A DNA stretch of 20,709 bases from Sanchytrium tribonematis (lineage: Eukaryota > Sanchytriomycota > Sanchytriomycetes > Sanchytriales > Sanchytriaceae), in contig JADGIG010000095.1 of assembly GCA_018985235.1 (NCBI GenBank), positions 1 to 20,709 of the forward strand, given 5' to 3'. The position numbers and the translations under genes are program-made. Shown one piece after another: positions 1-9,702 of this stretch (position 1 is the first letter of the stretch; each line of letters starts with the position of its first letter). The notes below the pieces were generated by a model that did not search any database, had not been told where the DNA came from, and saw only the letters and a list, made by a program, of their open reading frames with translations.

Positions 1-3000
1 ACCAAGAATTCTACAATTCTTTAGACACAATCTATACAGTGTTCGCGAAGCAACTTTAAATGTTGTTAATTGCCTCAAAGATGTTGAAAATTGGGTCACT
101 GTTGATTTGGTTACTCGTGTTTTTTACAATTTCATCTTGGAGGATAAGGAAACTCTTCTAGAAAAAAGTTTGAAAACATGGACGCTCATGACTGATGCAT
201 TTCCAGAGGTTTTAAAATATGTGCCTTTTTGGATGCAACTTGCTTTCCATCCTCTTGGACAGCCGTACGAATCTCGGTTAATGCTGGTTCCTATATCATC
301 AATGGATCAAGCAATGGCAAATCAGGATTTGGGTGTGGTGGATATTGATGTACTGATCAAGTCTAGGCTCACTGCCTGTGATGCGTTGGCATACGTTTTC
401 TCTAAAAATCCTGACATCAAATGTTTAAAACCATATATTGTATCAAATTACGCTATTCAGAAACAGTATTCTGCTTATTTGTTGTCAGTTGTACTCAGTT
501 CTGGAAAATCAGATTGGGTACCGTCGGATTTGAAAGACTATTTTATAGATTCTCTTAACGAAAGCAATTCTTCCTATTTGGAAGTCGAAAATTTAACAAA
601 GCGAGTTCGAAATATCGCTGCAAAATTTATTGAAGAATTGAAGCGCTCTGCATTTACCAAGGATCTTCCTAATTCTATTTCCGCTACAGTGGGTGAATTT
701 GAGCAACTAGCATCGCTGGATATATCTAATTTAAATTTGAAAAGTGATAATCAGAAAAAGCTTCAAGCCGAGGTTGCAGTCTTTAATTTGTCAGTCAATA
801 TTTATCGAGTACGTACCCACTCTTCTATAGCCTCATGTGTTATTGCCTTGCACCATTTTCCTGACAAAGTTGGGTCAATAATTAAAGCCCTTATGAATTC
901 CATCAAATTTGAAGAAAATATAAATTTACAGAGCATTAGTTGCAAATCTTTGGTCTCTTTTATTCAAATCATATTAAATGTGCCTGATCGAAAGAAAGTG
1001 CTAGATAAACTCCTCAACAATTTAAGCGCTTTTATTTGTAGCGATCCGGAAGAGACGCTCATATTTAAAGAAATTGAACAAAAGCAAAGTATCCATGTCT
1101 ATGAGGATCTATTAAGACTTCAAAACATCCCAATTCAAAAAAAGCCAGAAAACATTGATGTTGATTTGATAGAAGAGGAAAAGGCTGTCAAGTGTATAAG
1201 TAGAGGAAGCGAAAAAGTATTTGAACTGCTTTTTTCACAATATCAAGATAATTTTTTTGAACGGTTGCCAGTTCTCAAGTCAAATATTACAGACCTTGTG
1301 TACCTCAAAGATTATGTTGGTGTTGAACAAAAAATAATAGATTCTTTTCAAATGATATCGGTACTTGCAAAATATTCAAGTCTAAAGGACAAGAATTTTT
1401 TCATTGAATTACTGAGTCCGCTTTCCAAGTTTTTATCTTCTGATTTGCTAGCTATACGAAACATGGCCAGCAAATCCATTGCTACAATTTGCAAAAAACA
1501 TACCGTGGACACTATGATATTTTTAATTGAAAATGTATTTCCTTTTTTTAACGATCAAAGAAATATTTCTAAACGTCAAGGTGCAACGGAGGTGGTACAC
1601 TATTTAATAACCTTAATGGGGGACGACTTAATTCCTTATGTGATGTTTATTCTACTTCCAGTAATGGGTCGTATGAGCGATCAGGATGATGCTGTGAGGC
1701 GGATTAGCTCGCAAAATTTTGCGTCCCTTATCAAACTTGTTCCACTCGAGGAAGATATATCGGATAGTTCAGATTTACCAGATCACTTAAAGCTCAAAAA
1801 GGTTGAAGAGCGAGAATTTTTGCAGCAACTTCTAGACAATTCCAAATTAAAGCAATTTAAGTTACCTATCGAAATCAATGCGGAATTGCGTAGCTATCAA
1901 CAGGATGGACTTAATTGGCTTCACTTTCTAAATAAGTACAATTTACATGGTATATTGAGTGATGACATGGGATTGGGTAAAACTCTTCAAACTATATGCA
2001 TCATGGCTAGCGACTTTTTTACTAAAACACAAAAGTTCCAGGAGACTGGTAAGTCAGAATACAAACCTTGCCCGAGTTTAGTGGTATGCCCAAGCACGCT
2101 TACTGGCCATTGGTTTCACGAAATTCGAAAATACGTTTCAAATCTATATCCAATCCAATATGTCGGGCTTCCAAGCGAACGCTATAAATTGAGATCAAAA
2201 CTTGATAACTTTAATGTTGTGATTACATCTTATGAGATATTGCGAAATGATATCGAGCACCTCTCACAACAATGGAATTATTGCGTTTTGGATGAGGGGC
2301 ATATCATTAGGAACGGTAAAACTAAGATAACAAAAGCTGCTAAGACCGTCAAAGCGTTTCATAGATTAATTTTGAGCGGGACTCCCATTCAAAATCAAGT
2401 GCAAGAACTCTGGAGTTTATTTGACTTTCTCATGCCTGGCTTTCTTGGGACTGAGCGGCAATTTCATGATCGTTATGGTAAAGCTATAGCCAATAGCAAA
2501 GATTCGAAGAAAAATAGTAAAGAAAACGAATTGGGACAAATTGCATTACAACAATTGCACAAGCAAATACTGCCATTTTTGCTCCGAAGACTGAAAGAAG
2601 ATGTTTTGCAAGACTTGCCGCCAAAAATTATTCAGGATTATTATTGCAATCTGAGCGAGACTCAAAAAACGTTGTATCAAAACTTTGCCATGAAACACAA
2701 AAGTGAACTAACGGCAGACGAACAAGACAAAAAAGAAAAAGCAATGCATGTGTTTCAAAGTTTGCAATATCTTCGCAAGGTATGTTCTCATCCACTTTTA
2801 GTCATGAACGCTCAAGAAATCTCTACTTTTGACGGCAATTTGCACGACCTCGAGCATGCTCCAAAACTTCAGGCTTTACAAGAATTACTGATTCAATGTG
2901 GAATTGGGGTAGATAAAAAAGAAGAAGCCGTCGTTCAACATCGTGCTTTGATTTTCTGTCAATTAAAAAAAATGATTGAGATTGTTGAAAATGATTTATT

Positions 3001-3560
3001 TAAAAAGCACATGCCATTTGTTACTTATAAAAGGCTTGACGGAGATACACCCTCTAATAAGAGGCATGATGTTGTTCAAGAATTTAATGAAGATCCTTCA
3101 ATAGACTGCCTTTTACTGACGACGCGTGTGGGTGGGTTGGGATTAAATCTGACTGGAGCAGACACCGTAATATTCGTCGAATCAGACTGGAATCCAATGC
3201 AAGACCTGTATATTATATTAATTTAGACAAGCAATGGATAGAGCTCATAGATTAGGTCAAAAAAATGTGGTGAATGTGTATCGACTAATCACCAGCGGTA
3301 CCCTAGAAGAAAAAATCATGAACGTTCAAAGATTTAAAATGAATATTGCAAATGAAATTGTTAATCAACAAAATGCAGGACTTCAGAGTATGGGTACAGA
3401 TCAGCTTTTAGATCTCTTCGAAATAAGCGAAGAGCCAATTAAAGTCAAAACAAATACTAACTCTTCCGGTCCTCCTATTTTGCAAGAACTTGGGGAATTG
3501 TATGACGATGATCAATATAATGAAAATATAGATTCTTATATGTCAAAAATAAACAATTAA
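1..3560 (+). CDS. BTAF1: BTAF1/Mot1 SNF2-family ATPase, 3' part
   Basis: This is the C-terminal 1179 residues of a BTAF1/Mot1 protein, the Snf2-family ATPase that strips TBP from DNA. The frame is open from base 2 with no start, so the gene begins to the left of the window. Exons are 2-3207 and 3227-3560, joined across a 19-nt phase 2 intron. Helical HEAT-like sequence fills roughly the first 620 residues. The ATPase follows: DDMGLGKT (1961-1984), the Mot1-type box DEGH (2291-2302), [17 protein letters not shown], and [15 protein letters not shown] running into [19 protein letters not shown] across the splice junction. The tail carries [14 protein letters not shown], a typical Mot1 ending. 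Human BTAF1 is about 1850 residues, so about a third lies outside. An AATAAA sits four bases before the stop and the next gene starts 18 nt later. Confidence 0.95.
3208..3226 (+). other. 19-nt intron in BTAF1
   Basis: The sequence is gtatattatattaatttag. Removing it joins ..GACCT and ACAAGCAATGGAT.., restoring [10 protein letters not shown], the conserved SNF2 motif. Left in place, the frame stops within the intron. Phase 2. TTAAT at intron positions 11-15 is a branch-point-like core. Confidence 0.95.
3548..3553 (+). terminator. Poly(A) signal AATAAA at the end of BTAF1
   Basis: AATAAA lies inside the last codons of BTAF1, four bases before the TAA. Cleavage 10-30 nt downstream would fall at or inside the start of the PPIE gene. 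Confidence 0.5.
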
Positions 3561-3578
3561 ATTTCGATACCAAAGGAG

Positions 3579-4439
3579 ATGGATCGTCAGGTTTACGTTG
3601 GAAATATCTCACAAGAAACTACTTCAACTTATTTGAAAGATTATTTTAGCACTTTTGGAGAAATTGTCAAAGTAGAGTTGCCTGAAAATCCACAAATGCC
3701 AGGTCATCATCGCCAAATTGCATTCATTGAGTTTGAGGAAAAGGAGGATGCTTTACAAGCAGTTGAAAATATGAACAATAATCTGCTACTGAATAGAATT
3801 ATAAAATGTAGTATTAGTAAGCATAAAGTTAGAAACTTCTCAAAGCCATTGTGGGAGGATGAGGACTACCTCCAGTTGTATAGCAAACAATTCGAGGGTA
3901 ATAGCATTAGTGAAATGAATCTGAAGGTGGAAGGTGAAACGAAGCAGTTGTATTTTACTGTTCAAATAGGGAATATATTGGCTGGTAAAATTATAATTCA
4001 AATCAGAAATGACATTGTTCCTAAGACAAGTGAAAATTTTTTTAAACTAACTACTGGTGAATTAGGATTTGGCTATAAGAATTGCATTTTTCATAGAATT
4101 ATTCCTGGATTTATGTTGCAATGTGGAGATTTTTTAAATAACAACGGAAGTGGTGGTAAGAGTATTTTTGGAGACCAGTTTGACGATGAGAATTTTTCGC
4201 TCAAACACACAGGACCTGGAATTGTTAGCATGGCAAATTCTGGCAAAAATACAAATTCTAGTCAATTTTTCATAACGACAGTGGCAGCTCCTTGGCTTGA
4301 TGACAAACATGTCGTTTTTGGTAGGGTTGTTGATGGAATGGACGTTGTGAAGAAGATAGAAGCTACTGGAAGTAAGGACGGTGTTCCAAGTCAAATAGTT
4401 AAAATTATAGATTGCGGTAATTATGAAAAAGTAATTTAA
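3579..4439 (+). CDS. PPIE: PPIE-type RRM-cyclophilin peptidyl-prolyl isomerase
   Basis: This 286-residue protein combines an N-terminal RNA-recognition motif with a C-terminal cyclophilin, the architecture of PPIE (Cyp33), a spliceosome-associated nuclear isomerase of about 301 residues. RNP2 is VYVGNI (residues 5-10) and RNP1 is RQIAFIEF (45-52). The cyclophilin spans about 125-284. Residues matching the cyclophilin A active site are all present: R173 in [10 protein letters not shown]178, Q181, F230 in SSQFF, W239 and H244 in [10 protein letters not shown]. It should therefore be catalytically competent. No intron is needed. The ATG lies 18 nt after the BTAF1 stop and is preceded by AAAGGAG. 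Its stop is one base from the stop of the convergent lipase gene. No AATAAA is seen near the stop. Confidence 0.95.
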   Translation: MDRQVYVGNISQETTSTYLKDYFSTFGEIVKVELPENPQMPGHHRQIAFIEFEEKEDALQAVENMNNNLLLNRIIKCSISKHKVRNFSKPLWEDEDYLQLYSKQFEGNSISEMNLKVEGETKQLYFTVQIGNILAGKIIIQIRNDIVPKTSENFFKLTTGELGFGYKNCIFHRIIPGFMLQCGDFLNNNGSGGKSIFGDQFDDENFSLKHTGPGIVSMANSGKNTNSSQFFITTVAAPWLDDKHVVFGRVVDGMDVVKKIEATGSKDGVPSQIVKIIDCGNYEKVI

Positions 4440-4440
4440 T

Positions 4441-5250
4441 TCAGCATTTCAATCCAACGTGAATATCGTAGACGTATATATGGCTTGGGAAGATAGTACT
4501 TTTTGGCCAAGTCGAATTTATGCAATCTGGGTCTTCTGCATTATTCTTGTCGCAATAAATTGTATTGTTATTGACAGATATATATATTTCTCGAGGTGGA
4601 TGCGCGTATCCCATCCAAATTGGAGGAGATAATGGTGTCAAATCATTCCTGTTTGTTATTCTAGATATTGATCTTACTTGTTCCGATAAAAGTTTTACAA
4701 AATGATTGTTACCAACTCTAGGACATCCAATCGTGACAATAGATGTCGGTGCAAAGGTTGATATTTCAAGCGCAGCTATCGAAGCTATTGCCCCGCCCAT
4801 CGAATGGCCAACTAAAATAACATTCTTACTGGGCGATTCTCTTACAAATTTCAAAATTTCTTCCCGAAGTAAGGTCCACCCTCTGAGAAATCCATTGTGT
4901 ACTCTTACAAGCTTTCGTTTTTGGTAAGGAACGAGGTTGTAATCTGGCAAAGATGTTTTGGAAAATCTTACATCAAGTACAAAGTCAACTAATGCGACAC
5001 TTCCTCGAAAACTAATAAACAGATGCGTTCTGTTGGACAAAAGAACTACAACAGGCGAATCGTTTTCCAGTCTTTTGTGGAACTTCAATTCTCTAGTATA
5101 GTCGTTACAGTGCAAAAGGCAATCAAAGTTGGCCAAACTTGTATTTGAGCAATACGACATTCCAGATATGTGTGCAAAATATCTGATCTCTGAAGAATGA
5201 ATACTTTCTCCCACAAATGAAGCTACAACTATTACGAAAAGCAAAATCAT
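4441..5250 (-). CDS. Secreted class 3 lipase
   Basis: This 269-residue protein starts with a hydrophobic signal-peptide-like stretch (about residues 1-14, MILLFVIVVASFVG), so it probably enters the secretory pathway or is exported. It is an alpha/beta-hydrolase of the fungal-type class 3 lipase family. The nucleophile elbow is GHSMGG with S150. The likely acid is D203 in RNDLTPLSPP, and the likely histidine is H257 in PSHIYVYDI, aligned with the DHLSYFG region of Rhizomucor lipase. SFRGS (80-84) is the usual oxyanion-strand motif. Several cysteines (34, 44, 48, 233, 243, 269) suggest disulphides, and NST, NRT and NNT could be glycosylated. It would hydrolyse acylglycerols or related esters. 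It is the last of six minus-strand genes and meets PPIE tail to tail. Confidence 0.93.
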   Translation of the reverse strand: MILLFVIVVASFVGESIHSSEIRYFAHISGMSYCSNTSLANFDCLLHCNDYTRELKFHKRLENDSPVVVLLSNRTHLFISFRGSVALVDFVLDVRFSKTSLPDYNLVPYQKRKLVRVHNGFLRGWTLLREEILKFVRESPSKNVILVGHSMGGAIASIAALEISTFAPTSIVTIGCPRVGNNHFVKLLSEQVRSISRITNRNDLTPLSPPIWMGYAHPPREIYISVNNNTIYCDKNNAEDPDCINSTWPKSTIFPSHIYVYDIHVGLKC

Positions 5251-5275
5251 ATGTTGATCGCCGTGGCGAAGTTCA

Positions 5276-5281
5276 TTTATT
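5276..5281 (-). terminator. Candidate poly(A) signal for the carrier gene
   Basis: AATAAA on the minus strand lies about 65 nt past the carrier stop and about 25 nt before the lipase ATG. It is the nearest canonical signal to the carrier stop. Confidence 0.3.
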
Positions 5282-5345
5282 AGAAAAACTACCCCAGCAG
5301 TGGTTTCAACTATTTAGATTTGAGGTGACAGTTTCACTTTTAAGG

Positions 5346-6450
5346 TCATAGTACTTTTCGCATGTTTTCGTAAACCAAATAGCTAATTGAAGCAGCAGGT
5401 GCAACTTTGAATAAAGCAGGAGTCAGACCTCTGTAGAAACCTCGTATGCCATCTTTTTCTTTGGTATGTACGATACATTCCCATGCATTATTATAAGCGA
5501 CCGGGTGTGCAGAAGTTTTCATTGCCTGAAGTCTTGATTAGTATAGGTTACCTTGTTCTAATTAAATTCAATGGATAGACAATTGTAGCACTGACTGAGG
5601 CACTAAGCATGCCAATGGCTAGAGTTGCCAAAACTAAAGGCGGCTCCCCAGTTGTTTTTTTATACAGAATTTTGAGAGTCTCGTAAGTTCCCAAATCTAT
5701 ACCAGCATAAGGAATAATGCCCAACAGGGCGGGAGATACGCCTCTATAGAAAGCTTGTAAACCACCAGAATTATTAATTGACTTGATTACATCAAAAATA
5801 GTTGCTCTTTGTTTTGAATTTTTTTGTAAAGCTATCATGTATCTAGTTTTTAGTGTTTCCAATGGATAAATTGTGAACTGGCTAATAAATCCAGCAATTG
5901 AGCCAGCCAGAAATCTACTCCAAGGTGCTTCTGGTAGTCTCTCTTTTGAGTATTCAAAAAAATGAAATTTTAAAGCAGATTCAGGCATGACCTTCATGCA
6001 GTTGATAAAATTACCTCTCCAAAATGACCGAATTCCATTTTCTTTATAGATAGTGTGGAAAATTGATGAAAATTTGAGCAATCCTGATTCTGTTTGTAAA
6101 TAAACTTTCATTCTATCTAAAGGAGCAGTAAATGATCTACTAACAATTCCGGCAATTGAACCAGAGATTGCATTAGTAAATTTGTGCTTAGGGGGTACAC
6201 TTCCAAATACCCAATAGTGTAATAAATCTGTCTCTGTGATAATTTTCTGACTGTTAAAAAAATCTTTCCAGTCTTTAAGAGATATACGTCCAAGTTCTGA
6301 ATGTGGAATTGATTTTATCAGCCGGTCGATTTTTTTATCACTCCAGGCTACTTGATTTTTTTTTAAAAAAGCAATAATTTCTTCCTTGGTTATATACATA
6401 TCGTTATTTGAATCAATCTTTGAAAAAGTTGAATCAATAATATTTGACAT
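5346..6450 (-). CDS. EF-hand mitochondrial carrier (SCaMC / ATP-Mg/Pi type, SLC25)
   Basis: Exons 6450-5552 and 5532-5346 join across a 19-nt phase 2 intron to give 361 residues. The three carrier repeats carry the PxD/ExxK/R signatures PLDRMK (110-115), PLETLK (196-201) and PLNLIR (293-298, running into TRLQAM across the junction). The N-terminal part holds one canonical EF-hand loop at 13-24 (D13, N15, D17, Y19, T21, E24). A second, degenerate loop lies at 49-60 (P49, L53) and probably does not bind calcium. The family exchanges ATP-Mg for phosphate across the inner mitochondrial membrane under calcium control. Human SCaMCs are about 475 residues with four EF-hands, so this is a shortened sensor. 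Without the splice the third repeat would be lost. The start ATG is in frame just before the EF-hand. Confidence 0.93.
5533..5551 (-). other. 19-nt intron in the mitochondrial carrier
   Basis: The intron on the minus strand is gtaacctatactaatcaag. It contains TACTAAT, close to a consensus branch point. Splicing joins NLIRTR to LQAMKT, the end of the third carrier signature. Phase 2. Confidence 0.95.
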
Positions 6451-6500
6451 AAATTACGGTTTTAAGAGGAGAAACAGAATTTCACATTTTCAAATCAGAT

Positions 6501-6506
6501 TTTATT
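6501..6506 (-). terminator. Poly(A) signal beside the membrane-protein stop
   Basis: On the minus strand the sequence reads TGA, G, AATAAA, so the signal begins two bases past the stop codon. Confidence 0.5.
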
Positions 6507-6507
6507 C

Positions 6508-8827
6508 TCAACAATAATTTCTCCAAAAGTCTTGTTCAAAATTGTCAAATGGGAAATCTCTTCCAAATTGCTGGATTAATTGTGACTTATTAAGTGTCAA
6601 TGTATCGATATCGACAAAATATCGTTCATTAAAATTAGCCTCACAAAATCCGCGAATCTTTAGAGAAGCATCGTATTGCTCTGATTTTGTATCTCCATAA
6701 TTTATAAATCCACTGTTCAATTGAACAATGTTGTCACGCCTTGATATCTAAATTAGCTATAATTACAATTAAGGTATCTTGCAAGGTTGAATTGCACTTC
6801 CAGACTTCTCTTAAACCATTGACTAATACTCCACTTATATTTACACATCTACATTCATTAGCCAGAGTTTTTGAAAGACTCTTGCAATACTCTCTTTCAG
6901 TAGTCGTAAAGCCATTTAGATCTTGAACGGGAGTGTCTGGGTGGTGGGCACTTGCAAGTTTATAGGTGTAAGGTGGATTGTTGATGTCAATCATACCTGC
7001 AGTTAAGCTTATACCACACCCAATCGCAAGTATGAAAAAATAGAGTACTAGTATATCCTGTAATTTTTTATCGATTACCATATCCATATTTTGTAATTCT
7101 TTAGCTTCTATATTTAAATACTGGGCTAAATGGACCTTTTTCTTGGTAAAATCCCCTTCGGGTCCCATTTCTTCCAATTCTCGCTGAGTTAATTTATGGT
7201 GATGTTCCATATCTTTTTTCATCTCTTTTTCTTTTCTTGATTCAATATATAGGCCTAAAAATATCGCGGCTATCGGCAGTATCATAGTCAATGTGATGAC
7301 CGGTATCGCAAGCTTTGTTGGGACTGGTACATTGAAGGAAAAGAGAGTAAATATTACCGCATTTAAAACCTGTAATGAGTTGCAAACAATTGAAACGATA
7401 TCTTCTATTGAGCTAATGTAAGGTCTTGAATATGTAGTTATACACAAGGCCACAAAATGAACTACTGTTAAAGAAATAAAAACAGGTCTGGCTCCATCTC
7501 GACTTATTCCGATTAATGCAGATATACAAACAATTAAAAGTCTGTAAATTAAATAAATCAACTTGTAATTTTTCCACTTCAGTTGAAACATACAATATAG
7601 AGACTTGCAGCAGTTCTTCGAACCAGTAGCTCGGACAATCCATTGGTTCTCCGGATCTTTGCAAATGACAGGAATTTCAACAATAAATTTGGAACAAGTT
7701 TTAGTCAATTTGTAGAAAAGCAACGGCATGCCAATTGTGATCAATATAAACATTAAGACTACCCCGATGGAAAAGTATTGCAATATATCACTATGGTATG
7801 TTATAGTTTTATCTGCCCTAAAAAATAATTCATCCTCAAAATTAATATTCTTGGCAAGTCCGAGATTTGTGAAATTAGAAGCAGTGGTGGACACATTAAA
7901 CATGGGAATACAACCGTCTGATCCACCAGTATATGGTTGGAATGGCATTTTCATTTTTAAAATTCCATTTTCACATTGTTCATGTTGTACGTAATTGGAG
8001 CCCAGAATCATTTTGAAAGCAGAAATCGTAATAGGAACATAAAGCAATGACATAAAAATTAGTATAATTTTCACCACATCTTTTCTAAATGCATAATTGA
8101 GTTTTGTGTTAAAGTTTCTACCTCTCGAAGACATATTTGATATTACATTGTACATCAACACCAGTCCAAATATCACCAATAGCCCATAAATTTGTCCGTT
8201 TGCACCAAAAGAGGCCAATCCGATGGTAAATAAAACGAATCCTAACAAAAGATTTCGTAATTGTCTCCAAAATGACTTTTTGTGAACGAATTTTAATCCC
8301 TTGAGATACTTAAATTTTTCAAGATCGATTTCATCAGCATCCAAGTTAACAGTACTTCCCACTGCAGTGTTGATTTTTTCCTGGACTTTTTTTTTCTGTC
8401 TTCTTTTCTGAAAATAATGGGAAATTGCTATTAGAAATAATACAAAACCACACAATACCATTATAAGTATTCCAGATATGTCGCTTGTTTGCCCACCTAA
8501 TAACTTGATTATTAAACCAAATATAAAACCGAAGAAACAAACAGCAGTTAAAGTGTATTTCAAAATTGTAAATACTGATCTGAAACTAAAAAGGATTGTT
8601 AAAGAAATCAAAATTGGAACAACGTGGGAAATAAATAGATGCTGTGTTCTAATATCAACCTGGTCTATGTTAAATAATTTTAGTCCGACGGTAAAATCAA
8701 AGTTGAAAAACTGTAGAAATTGAACATAGCCCTTGTATTCGTCTGGCCAAGCTATGTCTTGACCGGCCGCTACAGACAAAAATTGAGCATTCATCATCAG
8801 GATTTCAACAACAGAAGAAACTCCCAT
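6508..8827 (-). CDS. Multi-pass membrane protein, TRP-like/7TM-like region of protist type
   Basis: Exons 8827-6767 and 6747-6508 join across a 19-nt phase 0 intron to give 766 residues. By eye there are about 12 hydrophobic membrane-spanning segments. They are separated by basic cytoplasmic loops (RRQKKK near 140) and one likely exposed loop with cysteines and an NFT sequon (about residues 280-320). The start, with DIAWPDEYKGYVQFLQFFNFDF, and the later stretch ARPVFISL..RPYISSIEDIVSIV resemble the C-terminal membrane regions of large TRP-like or cysteine-rich surface proteins that I recall from protists. Here there is no large extracellular domain. The second exon adds a soluble tail ending WRNYC. 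Channel or transport function is a guess. The AATAAA directly after the stop and the restored tail support the gene model. Confidence 0.8.
6748..6766 (-). other. 19-nt intron in the membrane protein
   Basis: The minus-strand sequence is gtaattatagctaatttag, phase 0. Splicing adds an 80-codon second exon that ends at a stop followed by AATAAA. Without splicing the frame stops shortly after. GCTAAT at positions 10-15 is branch-point-like. There is no family alignment to confirm this junction, but the length and motifs match the other five introns. Confidence 0.88.
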
Positions 8828-8938
8828 ATTCTATCACCTTTGACCTACTCACTTTTTTCGTTTCTAATTTTGAAATTTATAATGAATGTTAATCTTGAGA
8901 TCAGGATTGCATTAGTTAGATTAAACGTAGAAATAATC

Positions 8939-9619
8939 TTATTTATTGTTAACAATTAAATAAAGTACGTTTTCGAAAACAGTTTCGTCGTCATCGACTA
9001 CTCGTCCGTTTCCTACCAATATTTGAGATTTTCTAGGAAGTTTTAAGACCTCTTCAATAACTATCTTTACATCTTGAAGGCAGGATTTAGTTCCGACGGA
9101 CACAGTAAATGATTGATCCCTAATTGTTTTTATCGTGATAGTTCTGTAGTCTAAATCAATCAATTTCTCTATATTATCAGATCTCCCAGCGGTGTCCATA
9201 TCATCCATACCCTCTAAAAAATAGTTATCCCCATCCGCATCCAATGTTTTGCCATTTCCCTTTTTTTCCACTATTTCAAGTCGCGATCTCAATTCATGAA
9301 TCTCTTGGGTTAGTTCCTCTATCTGAGATTGATACTCTGAATCCAAAACCTTAAACCTCGATCCAATATCCACAAATAAATCCTCTACAAATGTGCTGAT
9401 GCCATATACTTGTTGCCTTTGTTCTCTTAAAGAATTACTCAAGTCTTTCATTTTCTTTGAAAGATCACAATCTATTTTGTCTTGGCAGCAAAATTTTGTT
9501 ACATGGTGTAAATTTTCAACGCTGTTTGAGTTTGGGGACGAAACCTTTCGTGAAACTGGTGAGTTGTTCACGTTGTCAATTATTTCGAATTCTTCATTCA
9601 TATTTTGCAATGGAAACAT
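8939..9619 (-). CDS. Coiled-coil protein with C-terminal ubiquitin-like domain
   Basis: This 226-residue protein has three parts. The N-terminus (1-45) is Ser/Asn-rich. A predicted helical coiled coil spans about 52-120, with heptad-like EELTQEIHELRSRLEIVEKK. A ubiquitin-like fold spans about 160-224 (TITIKT..SFTVSVG..LQDVKIVIEEVLKLP.. ILVGNGRVVDDDETV). The last part follows the ubiquitin pattern of two beta strands, a helix (DVKxxIEE), a LPxxxQxL-like strand and a G-x-x-x-D-D-x-x-T turn. It ends without a Gly-Gly, so it is not a conjugated modifier but probably a docking domain. I do not recognise an orthologue. ATG at 9619 is used; an inner ATG lies at 9601. AATAAA directly abuts the TAA. 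Confidence 0.8.
   Translation of the reverse strand: MFPLQNMNEEFEIIDNVNNSPVSRKVSSPNSNSVENLHHVTKFCCQDKIDCDLSKKMKDLSNSLREQRQQVYGISTFVEDLFVDIGSRFKVLDSEYQSQIEELTQEIHELRSRLEIVEKKGNGKTLDADGDNYFLEGMDDMDTAGRSDNIEKLIDLDYRTITIKTIRDQSFTVSVGTKSCLQDVKIVIEEVLKLPRKSQILVGNGRVVDDDETVFENVLYLIVNNK
8942..8947 (-). terminator. Poly(A) signal abutting the stop of the UBL gene
   Basis: The minus strand reads AAC AAT AAA TAA, so the signal is formed by the last two sense codons and is directly followed by the stop. Confidence 0.5.
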
Positions 9620-9696
9620 TATTAAGTTGGAGATCCAAATTGGAGTTTTAATTCTTGAGACATTAATTTTTAACCAATCATAAAAGAAAATGTATT

Positions 9697-9702
9697 TTTA
9701 TT
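9697..9702 (-). terminator. Poly(A) signal overlapping the stop of the Ser/Pro-rich gene
   Basis: On the minus strand, TTT CAA TAA AAA makes AATAAA span the last codon and the stop codon itself. Confidence 0.5.

Noticed and set aside
3234-3560. A separate small ATPase-tail protein starting MDRAHRLGQ.
   Set aside because: It is the last exon of BTAF1; the 19-nt intron at 3208-3226 joins it in frame to the ATPase.
3571-3578. AAAGGAG before PPIE as a bacterial Shine-Dalgarno site, suggesting bacterial DNA.
   Set aside because: Introns, AATAAA signals and eukaryote-only genes (BTAF1, NAE1, BTG, PPIE) show nuclear eukaryotic DNA.
6508-6720. A separate 70-residue protein starting MNSGFINYGD.
   Set aside because: Removing the 19-nt intron at 6748-6766 makes it the tail of the membrane protein.
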